Source of the DNA: Bacillota bacterium | GTDB lineage: Bacteria > Bacillota > Clostridia > Oscillospirales > Ruminococcaceae | Direction: 5' to 3' | Assembly: GCA_023457355.1 (NCBI GenBank) | Contig: JAEWLW010000021.1 | Coordinates: 1 to 50,800, forward strand | DNA length: 50,800 nucleotides | Part shown: piece by piece, positions 7,974 through 15,418 of the stretch | Numbering within the stretch: position 1 is the first letter of the stretch | Layout of the letters: every line of letters begins with the position of its first letter | Translations under genes and position numbers: made by a program | Notes under the pieces: generated by a model | The model's input: only the letters and a program-made list of their open reading frames with translations | What the model was told of the DNA's origin: nothing | Database searches by the model: none

Positions 7974-8817
7974 CGATGATCTCCGGCTCCAAACCGTCCA
8001 GTTTTTCCAGCGTGATATCGTAATCCGCGGCGGATTTCGGGTAGGACACGCCGTCCTTGAGCGCTATCTGGGCGGAATTGTGCACCTTGGCGGAAGAATA
8101 CTGCCCAATCTTATTGTTGTGCCGCCACCAATACAGCCGGATAACCTCCATGCTGCCGTCGGGCCGCGCGGAGGAGTTGTCATTGATGAACAGCGTGCGC
8201 AGGCATTCCTTGATTTTTTCGGCGTCCGCTTCGGTAAAGCCGGCTTTTTCAGCCAGCTGCACGTTGATGGCGCCTTTGATCTTATAAAGGCCAAACTCGA
8301 CCATGTGCTTGGTGCCCATCGTATCCGAGCTCTTTTTGCCGTCGTCGGTCGGCTCGCTGTTGACGCTCTTGGTAATCTGCATGCTGTTGATATCCACCGG
8401 CGATATGCTGACCGCCTGATGAACCAACACCGGCCCGCGCACCTCCACCGAGACGCCGTCCTTGTCCTTGCCCTTTTTATAAGCGAAAACCTGCCCGAAA
8501 GCGCGCACGTCAAACCAGTTCATACAGGCCTGCACGGCATAATCGTCCTTTGAGGCGTATGCGGTATTGGTTTGAGCGGCGCGCTCGCTCGATCTGCCAA
8601 AGCCGTCGTCGCGACGCTCGTCCGATTGGACAAAGATCGCCTCGCCGATGTCCTGCAGGCGGTTGCGCAGCTTCCTTTTGAAGCAGACGTCCGAAATCTC
8701 GCCGTTGCCGGTGTAGGTGGTACGGGGGCGGTTGCCGTTGAGCGGGTCGCCGTTGGGGTTGGCGTTGATAACCGACGCCAGAACGACAAAGTCAATTTTA
8801 TTTTCAAGCGTTTTCAT
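7963..8817 (-). CDS. cas7: Type I-C Cascade backbone protein Cas7 (Csd2)
   Basis: Cas7 coats the crRNA along the Cascade complex. The 284-residue frame is intact and shows the I-C signature near its start (VVLASVINANPNGDPLNGNRPR) in two parts, then RNRLQDIG, GPVLVHQAVSISPVDI and MGTKHMVEFGLYK. It begins in an ATGA overlap with the cas8c remnant and overlaps cas4. Because cas3 and cas8c are truncated and cas5 is missing, no functional Cascade can form here, and retention of the frame may simply be recent decay. Confidence 0.92.
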   Translation of the reverse strand: MKTLENKIDFVVLASVINANPNGDPLNGNRPRTTYTGNGEISDVCFKRKLRNRLQDIGEAIFVQSDERRDDGFGRSSERAAQTNTAYASKDDYAVQACMNWFDVRAFGQVFAYKKGKDKDGVSVEVRGPVLVHQAVSISPVDINSMQITKSVNSEPTDDGKKSSDTMGTKHMVEFGLYKIKGAINVQLAEKAGFTEADAEKIKECLRTLFINDNSSARPDGSMEVIRLYWWRHNNKIGQYSSAKVHNSAQIALKDGVSYPKSAADYDITLEKLDGLEPEIIDGI

Positions 8818-9119
8818 AACAATTCTTCTTCCCTGTTGTCATCCTTACTTTTGCTTTGGTTGAGCGCCGCACGCTGGAGATAATAACCGATCAGGTAAAG
8901 CTCTTCGAGCGGGCGGTTTAACGCCTCCGGCTCAGAAAAGGCCCCCAGCTTCGTGACAATCTCGCTGACAATATCCTTATAATAGTGCCTGTAGCCGGGC
9001 CGCATCCGCTGAAAACAAGGGTTTAGCTTGTTCAGCCATGTGCTCATGGGATGGTTGACATAGGCGCTTTGCAGGCGTATGGCATTTGGCTCGCGCGTTT
9101 CTGGCCCGGTTGATGAGGG
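8814..9119 (-). pseudogene. cas8c: Cas8c (Csd1), C-terminal fragment
   Basis: Only about the last 100 residues of the large Cascade subunit remain. REPNAIRLQSAYVNHPMSTW begins the fragment, and it ends LEELYLIGYYLQRAALNQ, the conserved close of Cas8c. The stop codon overlaps the cas7 start as ATGA, the normal operon junction, so the 3' side is original. On the 5' side it meets the cas3 remnant at a TAA (9120-9122). Everything between (cas3 helicase, cas5c and most of cas8c) is gone. A neighbouring frame (GFDALTLINRARN) suggests one more frameshift at the scar. Confidence 0.75.
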
Positions 9120-9859
9120 TTAACGCGTCAAAACCCGCCATTTGGGCTTCAAAAATTCAATCTGCGACGCCCATAAGCGCTCAGAGCCAACATGCGCCTC
9201 CAGCTTGGCACCGTTCATGAATTCCGCCGTGTCGCGCCGGTCGCCGTCTATGACCGCCGAAAAGATCATACGCGCCGCGAGGCCCATTAAAAAATGCATC
9301 TGTGCCTTACCTTTTCCAACAATGCTTTTAAGCGTTTGTAACAATGCGTCGACCTCATGTTGGGCCAGCAAAAACAGGCGTTCTATTTCTTCCTCCGGAG
9401 CGCAGCTGGCTAAAAAGCTTTTAACCGCCTCATCATAGCCTATTTCTTCCGCGTCTTTGTTCAGGCGTTCTTCAAAGCCACTGGTATTTTTAGGCGTGAC
9501 GCAGTCAAACTGTCCGTGATGCGCGCCCATGGCGTATACGAGCAGCTCGCAGGTTATGGTGCCGTAGCTTTGTGGCTTGCCGGTGTGGTATCTGTTGAGC
9601 AGATAGATGCAGCCGCAAAAGGTGTGGTTGACGCTGCCGCGCACCACCTCTTCTCCCCGAACCGCCCGGTTGAGATAGTCCTGATATTTGCCGCTGCATT
9701 TGCCCATATCGTGCAGCAGCCCGGCCAGATATGCGGTTTTTCCCAAGTGAATGCCACTCAGTTTATCAGCCGCATAAACCGCTACGTTTAGAGAATGTCT
9801 TTTAACCGTCTGTTCAATTCTTTCGTTATTGTCGTTATATGTGCTAAAAGCTCAATCAT
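9120..9859 (-). pseudogene. cas3: Cas3 HD nuclease domain, truncated and frameshifted
   Basis: The HD nuclease half of Cas3 is left. It shows QTVKRHSLNVA, then LLHDMGKCSGK with the HD pair, VNHTFCG, AMGAHHGQ and DGDRRDTAEFMNG. It ends at WASQIEFL and a stop, where the helicase should begin. The likely original ATG at 9859 encodes MIELLAHI, but this is out of frame with YNDNNERIEQTVKRH, which follows. Loss of two TA units in a short (TA)n run would explain it. No in-frame ATG remains; a TTG at 9746 starts the longest uninterrupted piece. Confidence 0.82.
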
Positions 9860-9969
9860 ATTATCACGGCCCGCCCTTTAAAGTACGGCAAATTTTATCG
9901 CCAAATATAATTATCAGCCTATAAGGAATCGGCTATGGACTTGTGTAAAATACTTTTGTTTGTACCTGC

Positions 9970-10135
9970 AAAAAGGCCGTACAGAAAGTAATTTCTGTAC
10001 GGCACACATGCACAATTAGACAGGCACATCGCCTACCGACAATTAACCATATTTTCAATATATCCCCTCGACTAATCCCATAATGATATATCCGGTCTGC
10101 TTAACCGCCACTTCTGCGCCATATCAAATTTCTGT
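9970..10135. repeat. Dispersed repeat with terminator-like hairpin, copy 1
   Basis: GCCGTACAGAAA and TTTCTGTACGGC form a perfect 12-base stem with loop GTAA. The stem and the next 130 bases recur in diverged form near 40860-41015, including GTACGGCACA, ATGCA, AGACAGGC and a later ATATCA. Read on the minus strand the hairpin is followed by CTTTTTGC, like a terminator behind a lost reading frame. No gene is recognised. Confidence 0.6.
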
Positions 10136-10329
10136 TCAGGCTCCTGCTTTCCTAAAACGGAACGCCCAGACTCGTTGGGCAGATTCTCGCATTGCGTTTT
10201 TGCTGTTTCGATTATAAATGTGGCATAAAACCAGCATAAAGAGTTAATTTTTTCTCTGTTACTTTCTGTTATCTTTGTTATTTGGGGCGCAAAATATATG
10301 AAAAGAAAAATCATGGAATGAACCCCACA
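10136..10329. other. AT-rich gap between the repeat and the vanR promoter region
   Basis: A minus-strand frame of 80 codons (10072-10314) crosses the gap and the repeat, but it lacks a ribosome site and resembles nothing I know. No other signal was recognised. Confidence 0.4.
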
Positions 10330-10359
10330 CCTTATGAAAGTCTTAATCTTTTCTTATGC
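10330..10359 (+). promoter_or_regulatory. Possible VanR box pair upstream of vanR
   Basis: CCTTATGAAAGTC (10330-10342) and, on the minus strand, GCATAAGAAAAGA (10347-10359) partly match the VanR-binding consensus I recall, TCGTANGAAANTT (8 and 7 of 11 fixed positions). They lie about 85 bases ahead of vanR, where phosphorylated VanR would activate its own promoter. The match is modest. Confidence 0.3.
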
Positions 10360-10440
10360 CGGTAATTATAATTGCGATGCATTTATTTGTTAGAATATTA
10401 TGTTGTAAGATGATATGCAGCTAAAAGGAGCGGTTTATGT

Positions 10441-11136
10441 ATGAGCGACAGGATACTTGTGCTCGATGATGAGCGGGAGATTGCCGATTTAGTCGAATTG
10501 TACTTACAAAACGAAAACTATACCGTCTTTAAATGTTATACCGCGAAAGAAGCGTTGGCATGTATCGACCAAATCCAGCTTGACCTCGCCATATTGGATA
10601 TTATGCTTCCCGGTGAAAGCGGGCTTGCCATTTGCCAGAAGATACGGGACAAGTACACCTATCCTGTTATCATGCTGACGGCAAAGGACGAGGAAGTGGA
10701 TAAGATCACCGGCCTGACCCTCGGCGCGGATGATTATATTACAAAACCTTTCCGCCCGCTGGAATTAGTTGCGCGTGTTAAGGCACAGTTGCGCCGTTAT
10801 AAAAAATACAGTGGTGAGACGGCGGCTGATAACGGTATAATTGTTCATTCCGGCCTTACCATTAACGTAAACACACGTGAAGTATTATTAAATGAAAAAT
10901 TGTTGTCACTTACGCCTACCGAATTTTCTATCCTGCGTATACTCTGTGAGAATAAAGGGAATGTCGTTAGCTCGGAGCAGCTTTTTCATGAGATATGGGG
11001 TGACGAATATTTCAGCAAGAGCAACAACACCATCACCGTGCATATCCGGCATTTGCGCGAAAAGATGAGCGAAACCGTTGAGAATCCGAAATATATAAAA
11101 ACAGTATGGGGAGTCGGTTATAAAATTGAAAAGTAA
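10441..11136 (+). CDS. vanR: Glycopeptide-resistance response regulator VanR
   Basis: An OmpR/PhoB-type regulator of 231 residues, very close in sequence to VanR of the VanA type. The receiver domain has the acidic pocket DDE near residue 9, the phosphorylated Asp in AILDIMLPG, the Thr in MLTAKD and the Lys in DDYITKPFRPLE. The winged-helix domain includes SLTPTEFSILRILCENKGNVVSS in two parts and ends IKTVWGVGYKIEK, matching VanR-A almost exactly. AAAGGAG precedes the ATG. It is translationally coupled to vanS (11-base overlap). Phospho-VanR should activate this gene and vanHAX. Confidence 0.96.
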   Translation: MSDRILVLDDEREIADLVELYLQNENYTVFKCYTAKEALACIDQIQLDLAILDIMLPGESGLAICQKIRDKYTYPVIMLTAKDEEVDKITGLTLGADDYITKPFRPLELVARVKAQLRRYKKYSGETAADNGIIVHSGLTINVNTREVLLNEKLLSLTPTEFSILRILCENKGNVVSSEQLFHEIWGDEYFSKSNNTITVHIRHLREKMSETVENPKYIKTVWGVGYKIEK

Positions 11137-12265
11137 AAAATTAAATAGAAGAACCGATTATTCTAAAATTAAGCGCAAACTTTATTCGGATATCTTAATT
11201 GCGGTAATAGCAGCTGTTACTTTTGTCGTTTTTTTGCGCGTGTTTATCCAACAGCAAGGTGTTCTTGGGGATTGGATTGTTGATTTTTTGAAAAACAGCC
11301 TTCGCATTGAGCGCTCGGACGCGATGAGGATATATCATTACACCATACGGAATAATATGGGGATTATTATCGGTGTTGCAATTGCTTTTTGCTTTTTCTT
11401 CTTGTGCCGCATGATACTTGCAAACTTCATGAAATATTTTGATGAGGTAAATGCCGGTATAGATGCGCTTATTCAGGGCGAGAATGCACCAATTGAACTT
11501 TCTGCGGAAATGGCCTTTATGGAACAAAAGCTAAGCACATTAAAACAGACGCTTGAAAAACGTGAACAGGATGCCAAGCTGGCCGAACAGCGAAAAAACG
11601 ACCTGGTTATGTATCTGGCCCATGACATTAAAACGCCGCTCACCTCCGTTATCGGTTATTTGAGTTTGCTCGATGAAGCGCCGGATATGCCGGCGGAACA
11701 AAAGGTAAAGTATGTGCATATCACGTTGGATAAAGCGTATCGACTCCAGCAGCTTATCAATGAATTTTTTGAGATTACGCGGTATAACCTTCAAACAATT
11801 ACACTCTCGAAAAAGAACATAGACCTTTACTATATGCTGGTGCAGATAGCCGATGAATTTTACCCGCAGCTTTCCGCAAATGGAAAACAGGCTGCCATTC
11901 ACGCTTCCGAGGATTTAACGGTATATGGCGATCCCGATAAGCTGGCGCGGGTGTTCAATAATTTATTAAAAAACGCCATCGCATACAGCGAGAATAACAG
12001 CGTCATTGATATAACGGCGGCAATTTCAGGCGACACCGTATCTATCGTTTTCACAAACGCCGGAAGTATTTCCAAGGATGAACTCACATCCATTTTTGAT
12101 AAATTCTATCGGCTGGATTCTGCCCGTTCCTCCGACACCGGCGGCGCGGGACTTGGGTTGGCGGTTGCGAAAGAAATAGTTGTTTTACACGGCGGGCGCC
12201 TTTACGCAGACAGCGACGGCAAACAAACTTCATTTACGGTGGAACTTTCCGCCATGCCGGAATAG
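11126..12265 (+). CDS. vanS: Glycopeptide-resistance sensor kinase VanS
   Basis: A membrane histidine kinase of 379 residues of the VanS-A lineage. Two transmembrane segments (about 20-42 and 75-98) enclose a short external loop, the sensor region, which is the most diverged part. The H-box is YLAHDIKTPLTS, the N-box LLKNAIAYSEN and the G-box DTGGAGLGLAVAKEI. The start is a TTG inside the vanR end; in VanA-type clusters vanS likewise overlaps vanR. The short loop fits the VanA-like rather than the long-loop VanB-like kinases. In the uninduced state VanS probably acts as a VanR phosphatase. Confidence 0.94.
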   Translation: MKSKKLNRRTDYSKIKRKLYSDILIAVIAAVTFVVFLRVFIQQQGVLGDWIVDFLKNSLRIERSDAMRIYHYTIRNNMGIIIGVAIAFCFFFLCRMILANFMKYFDEVNAGIDALIQGENAPIELSAEMAFMEQKLSTLKQTLEKREQDAKLAEQRKNDLVMYLAHDIKTPLTSVIGYLSLLDEAPDMPAEQKVKYVHITLDKAYRLQQLINEFFEITRYNLQTITLSKKNIDLYYMLVQIADEFYPQLSANGKQAAIHASEDLTVYGDPDKLARVFNNLLKNAIAYSENNSVIDITAAISGDTVSIVFTNAGSISKDELTSIFDKFYRLDSARSSDTGGAGLGLAVAKEIVVLHGGRLYADSDGKQTSFTVELSAMPE

Positions 12266-12298
12266 CTTCAGAAAACATTAAGGTTATCATTATTTTTT

Positions 12299-12322
12299 CT
12301 TAGGAAATTAACAACTTAATAT
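12299..12322 (+). promoter_or_regulatory. Candidate VanR box and -10 for the vanH promoter
   Basis: TCTTAGGAAATTA at 12299-12311 agrees with the recalled VanR consensus at 9 of 11 fixed positions, the best match in the cluster. TAATAT follows at 12317-12322. Transcripts would begin at or in the terminator hairpin at 12324, which makes the arrangement unusual. Confidence 0.35.
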
Positions 12323-12323
12323 T

Positions 12324-12380
12324 AAAAAACAGCTCGTTGCTTTTCGGTAGACTTAATACCGTAGGAACGAGCTGTTTTTT
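12324..12380 (+). terminator. Strong intrinsic terminator between vanS and vanH
   Basis: A perfect 15-base stem, AAAAAACAGCTCGTT at 12324-12338 against 12366-12380, with an inner GGTA/TACC pairing and a run of six T at the end. It should end vanRS transcripts. If vanH transcription starts upstream of it, it would act as an attenuator. Confidence 0.85.
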
Positions 12381-12670
12381 CTGCATCTCAAAAAGGCTGC
12401 CGCGATGACCGCTTATTGGAACAAAAATTCAGCCAGACAAGGGGCGCGAAAAGTCGCAGCTTCATGCGGCGCAATTTAGCAGTGAAATGTGTAAATTGCC
12501 AAAACAAAATACGGGCGGCTTTATCCACCCGATAAAACTGAGGCCGCAGGCGTAATCAGCCAACAGCAGCACTGCCGCCATGCAGGCGTTAAGACTGCTG
12601 CAAAAATTTAAAATTGAGGTGTTTGTCTTGCGGAATAGCTCAATAAAACAAACTGAAAGGACTTGATAAT
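12381..12670 (+). other. Leader region upstream of vanH
   Basis: About 290 bases without a gene. The stretch contains GC-rich imperfect palindromes and then an AT-rich part before GAAAGGACTTGATAAT and the vanH ATG. I found no second convincing VanR box and no standard -35/-10 pair. Confidence 0.45.
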
Positions 12671-13669
12671 ATGGCGCTGGAATTTGTCAAGGGGCAGATT
12701 GAGCCTGTGAAAAATATAGGAATTACTGTTTTTGGCTGTGAAAAGGATGAGACAGATGCATTTCATGCCATCGCACCAAGTTTTGGCGTTGTGCCCACTA
12801 TTGTTAGCAACCCCGTTTCATCTTGCGATGTAATGGCGGCCTATGGCAACAGGTGCATTAGCGTGGACCATAAATCCCGAATCACTGAATCAAATCTCAC
12901 TGCCCTGCAAAGGATGGGCGTAAAATATATCTCAACCCGAAGCGTAGGAATGGATCATATAGACATTAGGGCGGCTCAAAGGATGGGAATCGCCGTTGGA
13001 AATGTAGCATACGAGCCGGATGGCGTGGCTGATTATACCGTCATGCTTTTGCTGATGGCCTTGCGAAATGTAAAATCCGTTGTGACTGGCGCGGAAAACT
13101 TTGATTTCAGATTAAGCGCTGTCCGTGGAAAAGAGCTGCGCGACATGACCGTTGGCGTGGTGGGGGCCGGACGTATCGGCAAAGCGGTTATTGAGAGGCT
13201 TCAGGGCTTTGGATGCCGCATATTGGCGCATGACCGCAACTGTAAGGCAGGCTGTGTACCGCTACATGAATTGCTTAAACAAAGCGATGTTATTACACTC
13301 CATGCGCCGCTGGCCACTGACACACACCATATGATTGGCCGTCAGCAAATTGAAATGATGAAGGATGGCGCCTTTTTGGTCAACGCAGGACGCGGTGCGC
13401 TTGTGGATACAGCCGAACTGATTAAGGCGTTGGAAGCCGGCAAGTTAGGCGGTGCCGCATTGGATGTATTGGAGGGGGAAGAAGCGCTTTTTTATGTTGA
13501 CTGCTCTCAAAAGCCAATCAACAATCAGTTCCTGCTTAAGCTTCAAAAAATGCCGAACGTCATTATTACGCCGCATACGGCTTACTATACCAGTCGGGTC
13601 TTATACGATACCACCCGAAAGACAATTCTGAATTGTCTGGAATTTGAAAGGGGTCAACGCCATGCGTAA
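12671..13669 (+). CDS. vanH: D-lactate dehydrogenase VanH
   Basis: VanH reduces pyruvate to D-lactate, the substrate of the neighbouring ligase. The 332-residue protein has the D-2-hydroxyacid dehydrogenase fold: NAD motif GVVGAGRIGKAV near residue 160, catalytic Arg in NAGRGALVD, Glu in LDVLEGEE and His in ITPHTAYYT. Segments such as YISTRSVGMDHID and VGNVAYEPDGVADYTVML are VanH-like. AAAGGA lies 8 bases upstream of the ATG. It overlaps the start of the ligase gene by 8 bases, the usual vanHAX arrangement. Confidence 0.95.
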   Translation: MALEFVKGQIEPVKNIGITVFGCEKDETDAFHAIAPSFGVVPTIVSNPVSSCDVMAAYGNRCISVDHKSRITESNLTALQRMGVKYISTRSVGMDHIDIRAAQRMGIAVGNVAYEPDGVADYTVMLLLMALRNVKSVVTGAENFDFRLSAVRGKELRDMTVGVVGAGRIGKAVIERLQGFGCRILAHDRNCKAGCVPLHELLKQSDVITLHAPLATDTHHMIGRQQIEMMKDGAFLVNAGRGALVDTAELIKALEAGKLGGAALDVLEGEEALFYVDCSQKPINNQFLLKLQKMPNVIITPHTAYYTSRVLYDTTRKTILNCLEFERGQRHA

Positions 13670-14693
13670 ATTAAAAATAGCCGTTCTGTTCGGGGGCTGC
13701 TCCGAGGAGCATGATGTGTCGATAAAGTCGGCTCAGGAGATTGCAAAGCATATCGACACCGAAAGATATGAGCCGGTGTATATCGGAATCACGCGTTCCG
13801 GCATCTGGAAGATTTGCGAAAAGCCATGTGCAGAGTGGGAAAACGAAAATTGCCGTCCGGCGGTCATTTCCCCGGATAAAGAAACGCACGGGTTGCTGTT
13901 GGCCTGGGACGGCGAATGTCACGTCCAGCATATCGACGCGGTGTTTCCTGTTCTGCACGGCAAAACGGGTGAAGACGGAACCATACAGGGATTGTTGGCG
14001 CTATCCGGCATTCCCTACATAGGCTGCGATGTTCAAAGTTCGGCGATATGCATGGACAAATCGCTCGCGTACATGGCTGTAAAAGACGCCGGCATCGCCA
14101 TCCCAGAATTCCGGGTTATAGATGGCGGGGATACGTCAGGCGTAGAGATGCCCGCCTATCCTGTCTTTGTTAAACCCGCGCGTTCAGGCTCCTCCTTTGG
14201 TGTTACAAAAGTAAATCGCCCGGCTGAGTTGGCTTTCGCCATTGAACTGGCAAGACAGTATGACAGCAAAGTTATTATTGAACAGGCTGTTGCAGGCTGC
14301 GAGGTCGGATGTGCCGTACTGGGAAACGGCGCCGAATTAACCGTCGGCGAAGTGGACCAGATTTGCCTGACGCACGGTTTCTTTCGTATCCATCAGGAAA
14401 GCCAGCCGGAAGCAGGCTCTGAAAACGCGCGCATAACCGTGCCCGCAAACCTTCCGGCACAAAAACGCCGTCAGGTGCAGGAAACTGCAAAATCAATATA
14501 CAGGGCGCTCGGTTGTAAGGGGCTTGCCCGTGTAGATATGTTTTTGCAGGAAGACGGGCGCATTGTACTCAATGAGGTCAATACGCTGCCGGGATTCACG
14601 TCTTACAGCCGGTATCCCCGTATGATGGCCGCCGCCGGAATAACGCTTTGCGATATTATTGACCGCCTTATAGCACTGGCGATGGGAGGATGA
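13662..14693 (+). CDS. vanA-like: D-alanine--D-lactate ligase, VanA/VanB type
   Basis: The ligase joins D-Ala to D-lactate, giving peptidoglycan precursors with low vancomycin affinity. From the ATG at 13662 (AAAGGGG 8 bases upstream) it has 343 residues, the same as VanA. An upstream TTG at 13644 is in frame but lacks a better ribosome site. Signatures are FGGCSEEHDVS, EKPCAEWENEN, YPVFVKPARSGSSFGV and the omega-loop FRIHQE, whose His marks D-lactate specificity. The end NEVNTLPGFTSYSRYPRMMAAAG is conserved (shown here in outline). By eye it matches VanA in places (ENEN, RMMAAAG) and VanB in others (FGVTKVN, LQEDGRIV), so I cannot assign a named type. Confidence 0.93.
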   Translation: MRKLKIAVLFGGCSEEHDVSIKSAQEIAKHIDTERYEPVYIGITRSGIWKICEKPCAEWENENCRPAVISPDKETHGLLLAWDGECHVQHIDAVFPVLHGKTGEDGTIQGLLALSGIPYIGCDVQSSAICMDKSLAYMAVKDAGIAIPEFRVIDGGDTSGVEMPAYPVFVKPARSGSSFGVTKVNRPAELAFAIELARQYDSKVIIEQAVAGCEVGCAVLGNGAELTVGEVDQICLTHGFFRIHQESQPEAGSENARITVPANLPAQKRRQVQETAKSIYRALGCKGLARVDMFLQEDGRIVLNEVNTLPGFTSYSRYPRMMAAAGITLCDIIDRLIALAMGG

Positions 14694-14698
14694 GCGGC

Positions 14699-15307
14699 AT
14701 GAAAAAGGGATTTATTTTTCTGGATGAAATATTGCGCGGTGTTCGCTGGGATGCGAAATATGCCACATGGGATAATTTCACCGGCAGGCCGGTGGAAGGG
14801 TATGAAGTGAACCGCATCGCCGGAAGCTATGAAATGGCAGCCGCGCTTTTGGAAGCGAAAAAACTGGCCGCCGCTCAAGGGTACGGTTTGCTTCTTTGGG
14901 ACGGATACCGCCCGCAGCGCGCGGTAAACTATTTTCTCAAGTGGTCTGAGCAGCCTGAGGACGGTCTCACAAAAAAGAGATATTATCCAAATATCGACCG
15001 AGCCACAATGATTACAAAGGGATATGTGGCATCAAAGTCGGGCCATAGCCGCGGAAGCGCGATTGACCTAACGCTTTACCGGTTGGATACCGGCGCGCTG
15101 ATTGCCATGGGAGGGGACTTCGACTTTATGGACGAGCGCTCTCACCACACGGCAAAAGGAATTTCAAGAAGCGAGGTACAAAATCGTGGGATTTTAAGGT
15201 CTATCATGGAAAGCAGCGGCTTTAAACCGTATGACTATGAATGGTGGCACTATGTGTTAAGAAACGAGCCGTACCCGAACAGCTATTTTGATTTCCCTGT
15301 TTCATAG
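14699..15307 (+). CDS. vanX: D-Ala-D-Ala dipeptidase VanX
   Basis: VanX hydrolyses D-Ala-D-Ala made by the host ligase so that only D-Ala-D-Lac enters the cell wall. From the ATG at 14699, with GGGAGG 9 bases upstream, it has 202 residues, the canonical VanX length. An ATG at 14690 overlaps the ligase stop but sits too close to the ribosome site. The zinc ligands are the His and Asp of SGHSRGSAIDLTLY and the His of EWWHYV; the Glu of EWWH is the catalytic base. The end EPYPNSYFDFPV is characteristic. No vanY, vanZ or vanW follows; a terminator closes the cluster. Confidence 0.96.
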   Translation: MKKGFIFLDEILRGVRWDAKYATWDNFTGRPVEGYEVNRIAGSYEMAAALLEAKKLAAAQGYGLLLWDGYRPQRAVNYFLKWSEQPEDGLTKKRYYPNIDRATMITKGYVASKSGHSRGSAIDLTLYRLDTGALIAMGGDFDFMDERSHHTAKGISRSEVQNRGILRSIMESSGFKPYDYEWWHYVLRNEPYPNSYFDFPVS

Positions 15308-15316
15308 TAAAAGCAT

Positions 15317-15359
15317 CAGGTTGCCCAATAAGTCTTATCGGGCAACCTGCGTCTTTATT
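15317..15359 (+). terminator. Terminator of the vanHAX operon
   Basis: CAGGTTGCCC at 15317-15326 pairs perfectly with GGGCAACCTG at 15340-15349, followed by CGTCTTTATTTT. It lies 10 bases beyond the vanX stop codon. Confidence 0.85.
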
Positions 15360-15418
15360 TTACTTTGGTTGTGTTCGTGGCGGCTCTTTCAATCGTTGGA
15401 GCTGGGTTGGGCTGTCCT

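Noticed and set aside
10072..10314. 80-codon minus-strand frame between cas3 and vanR
   Set aside because: No ribosome site, overlaps a dispersed repeat, and resembles nothing known to me; copy 2 of the repeat carries a stop in the matching frame.
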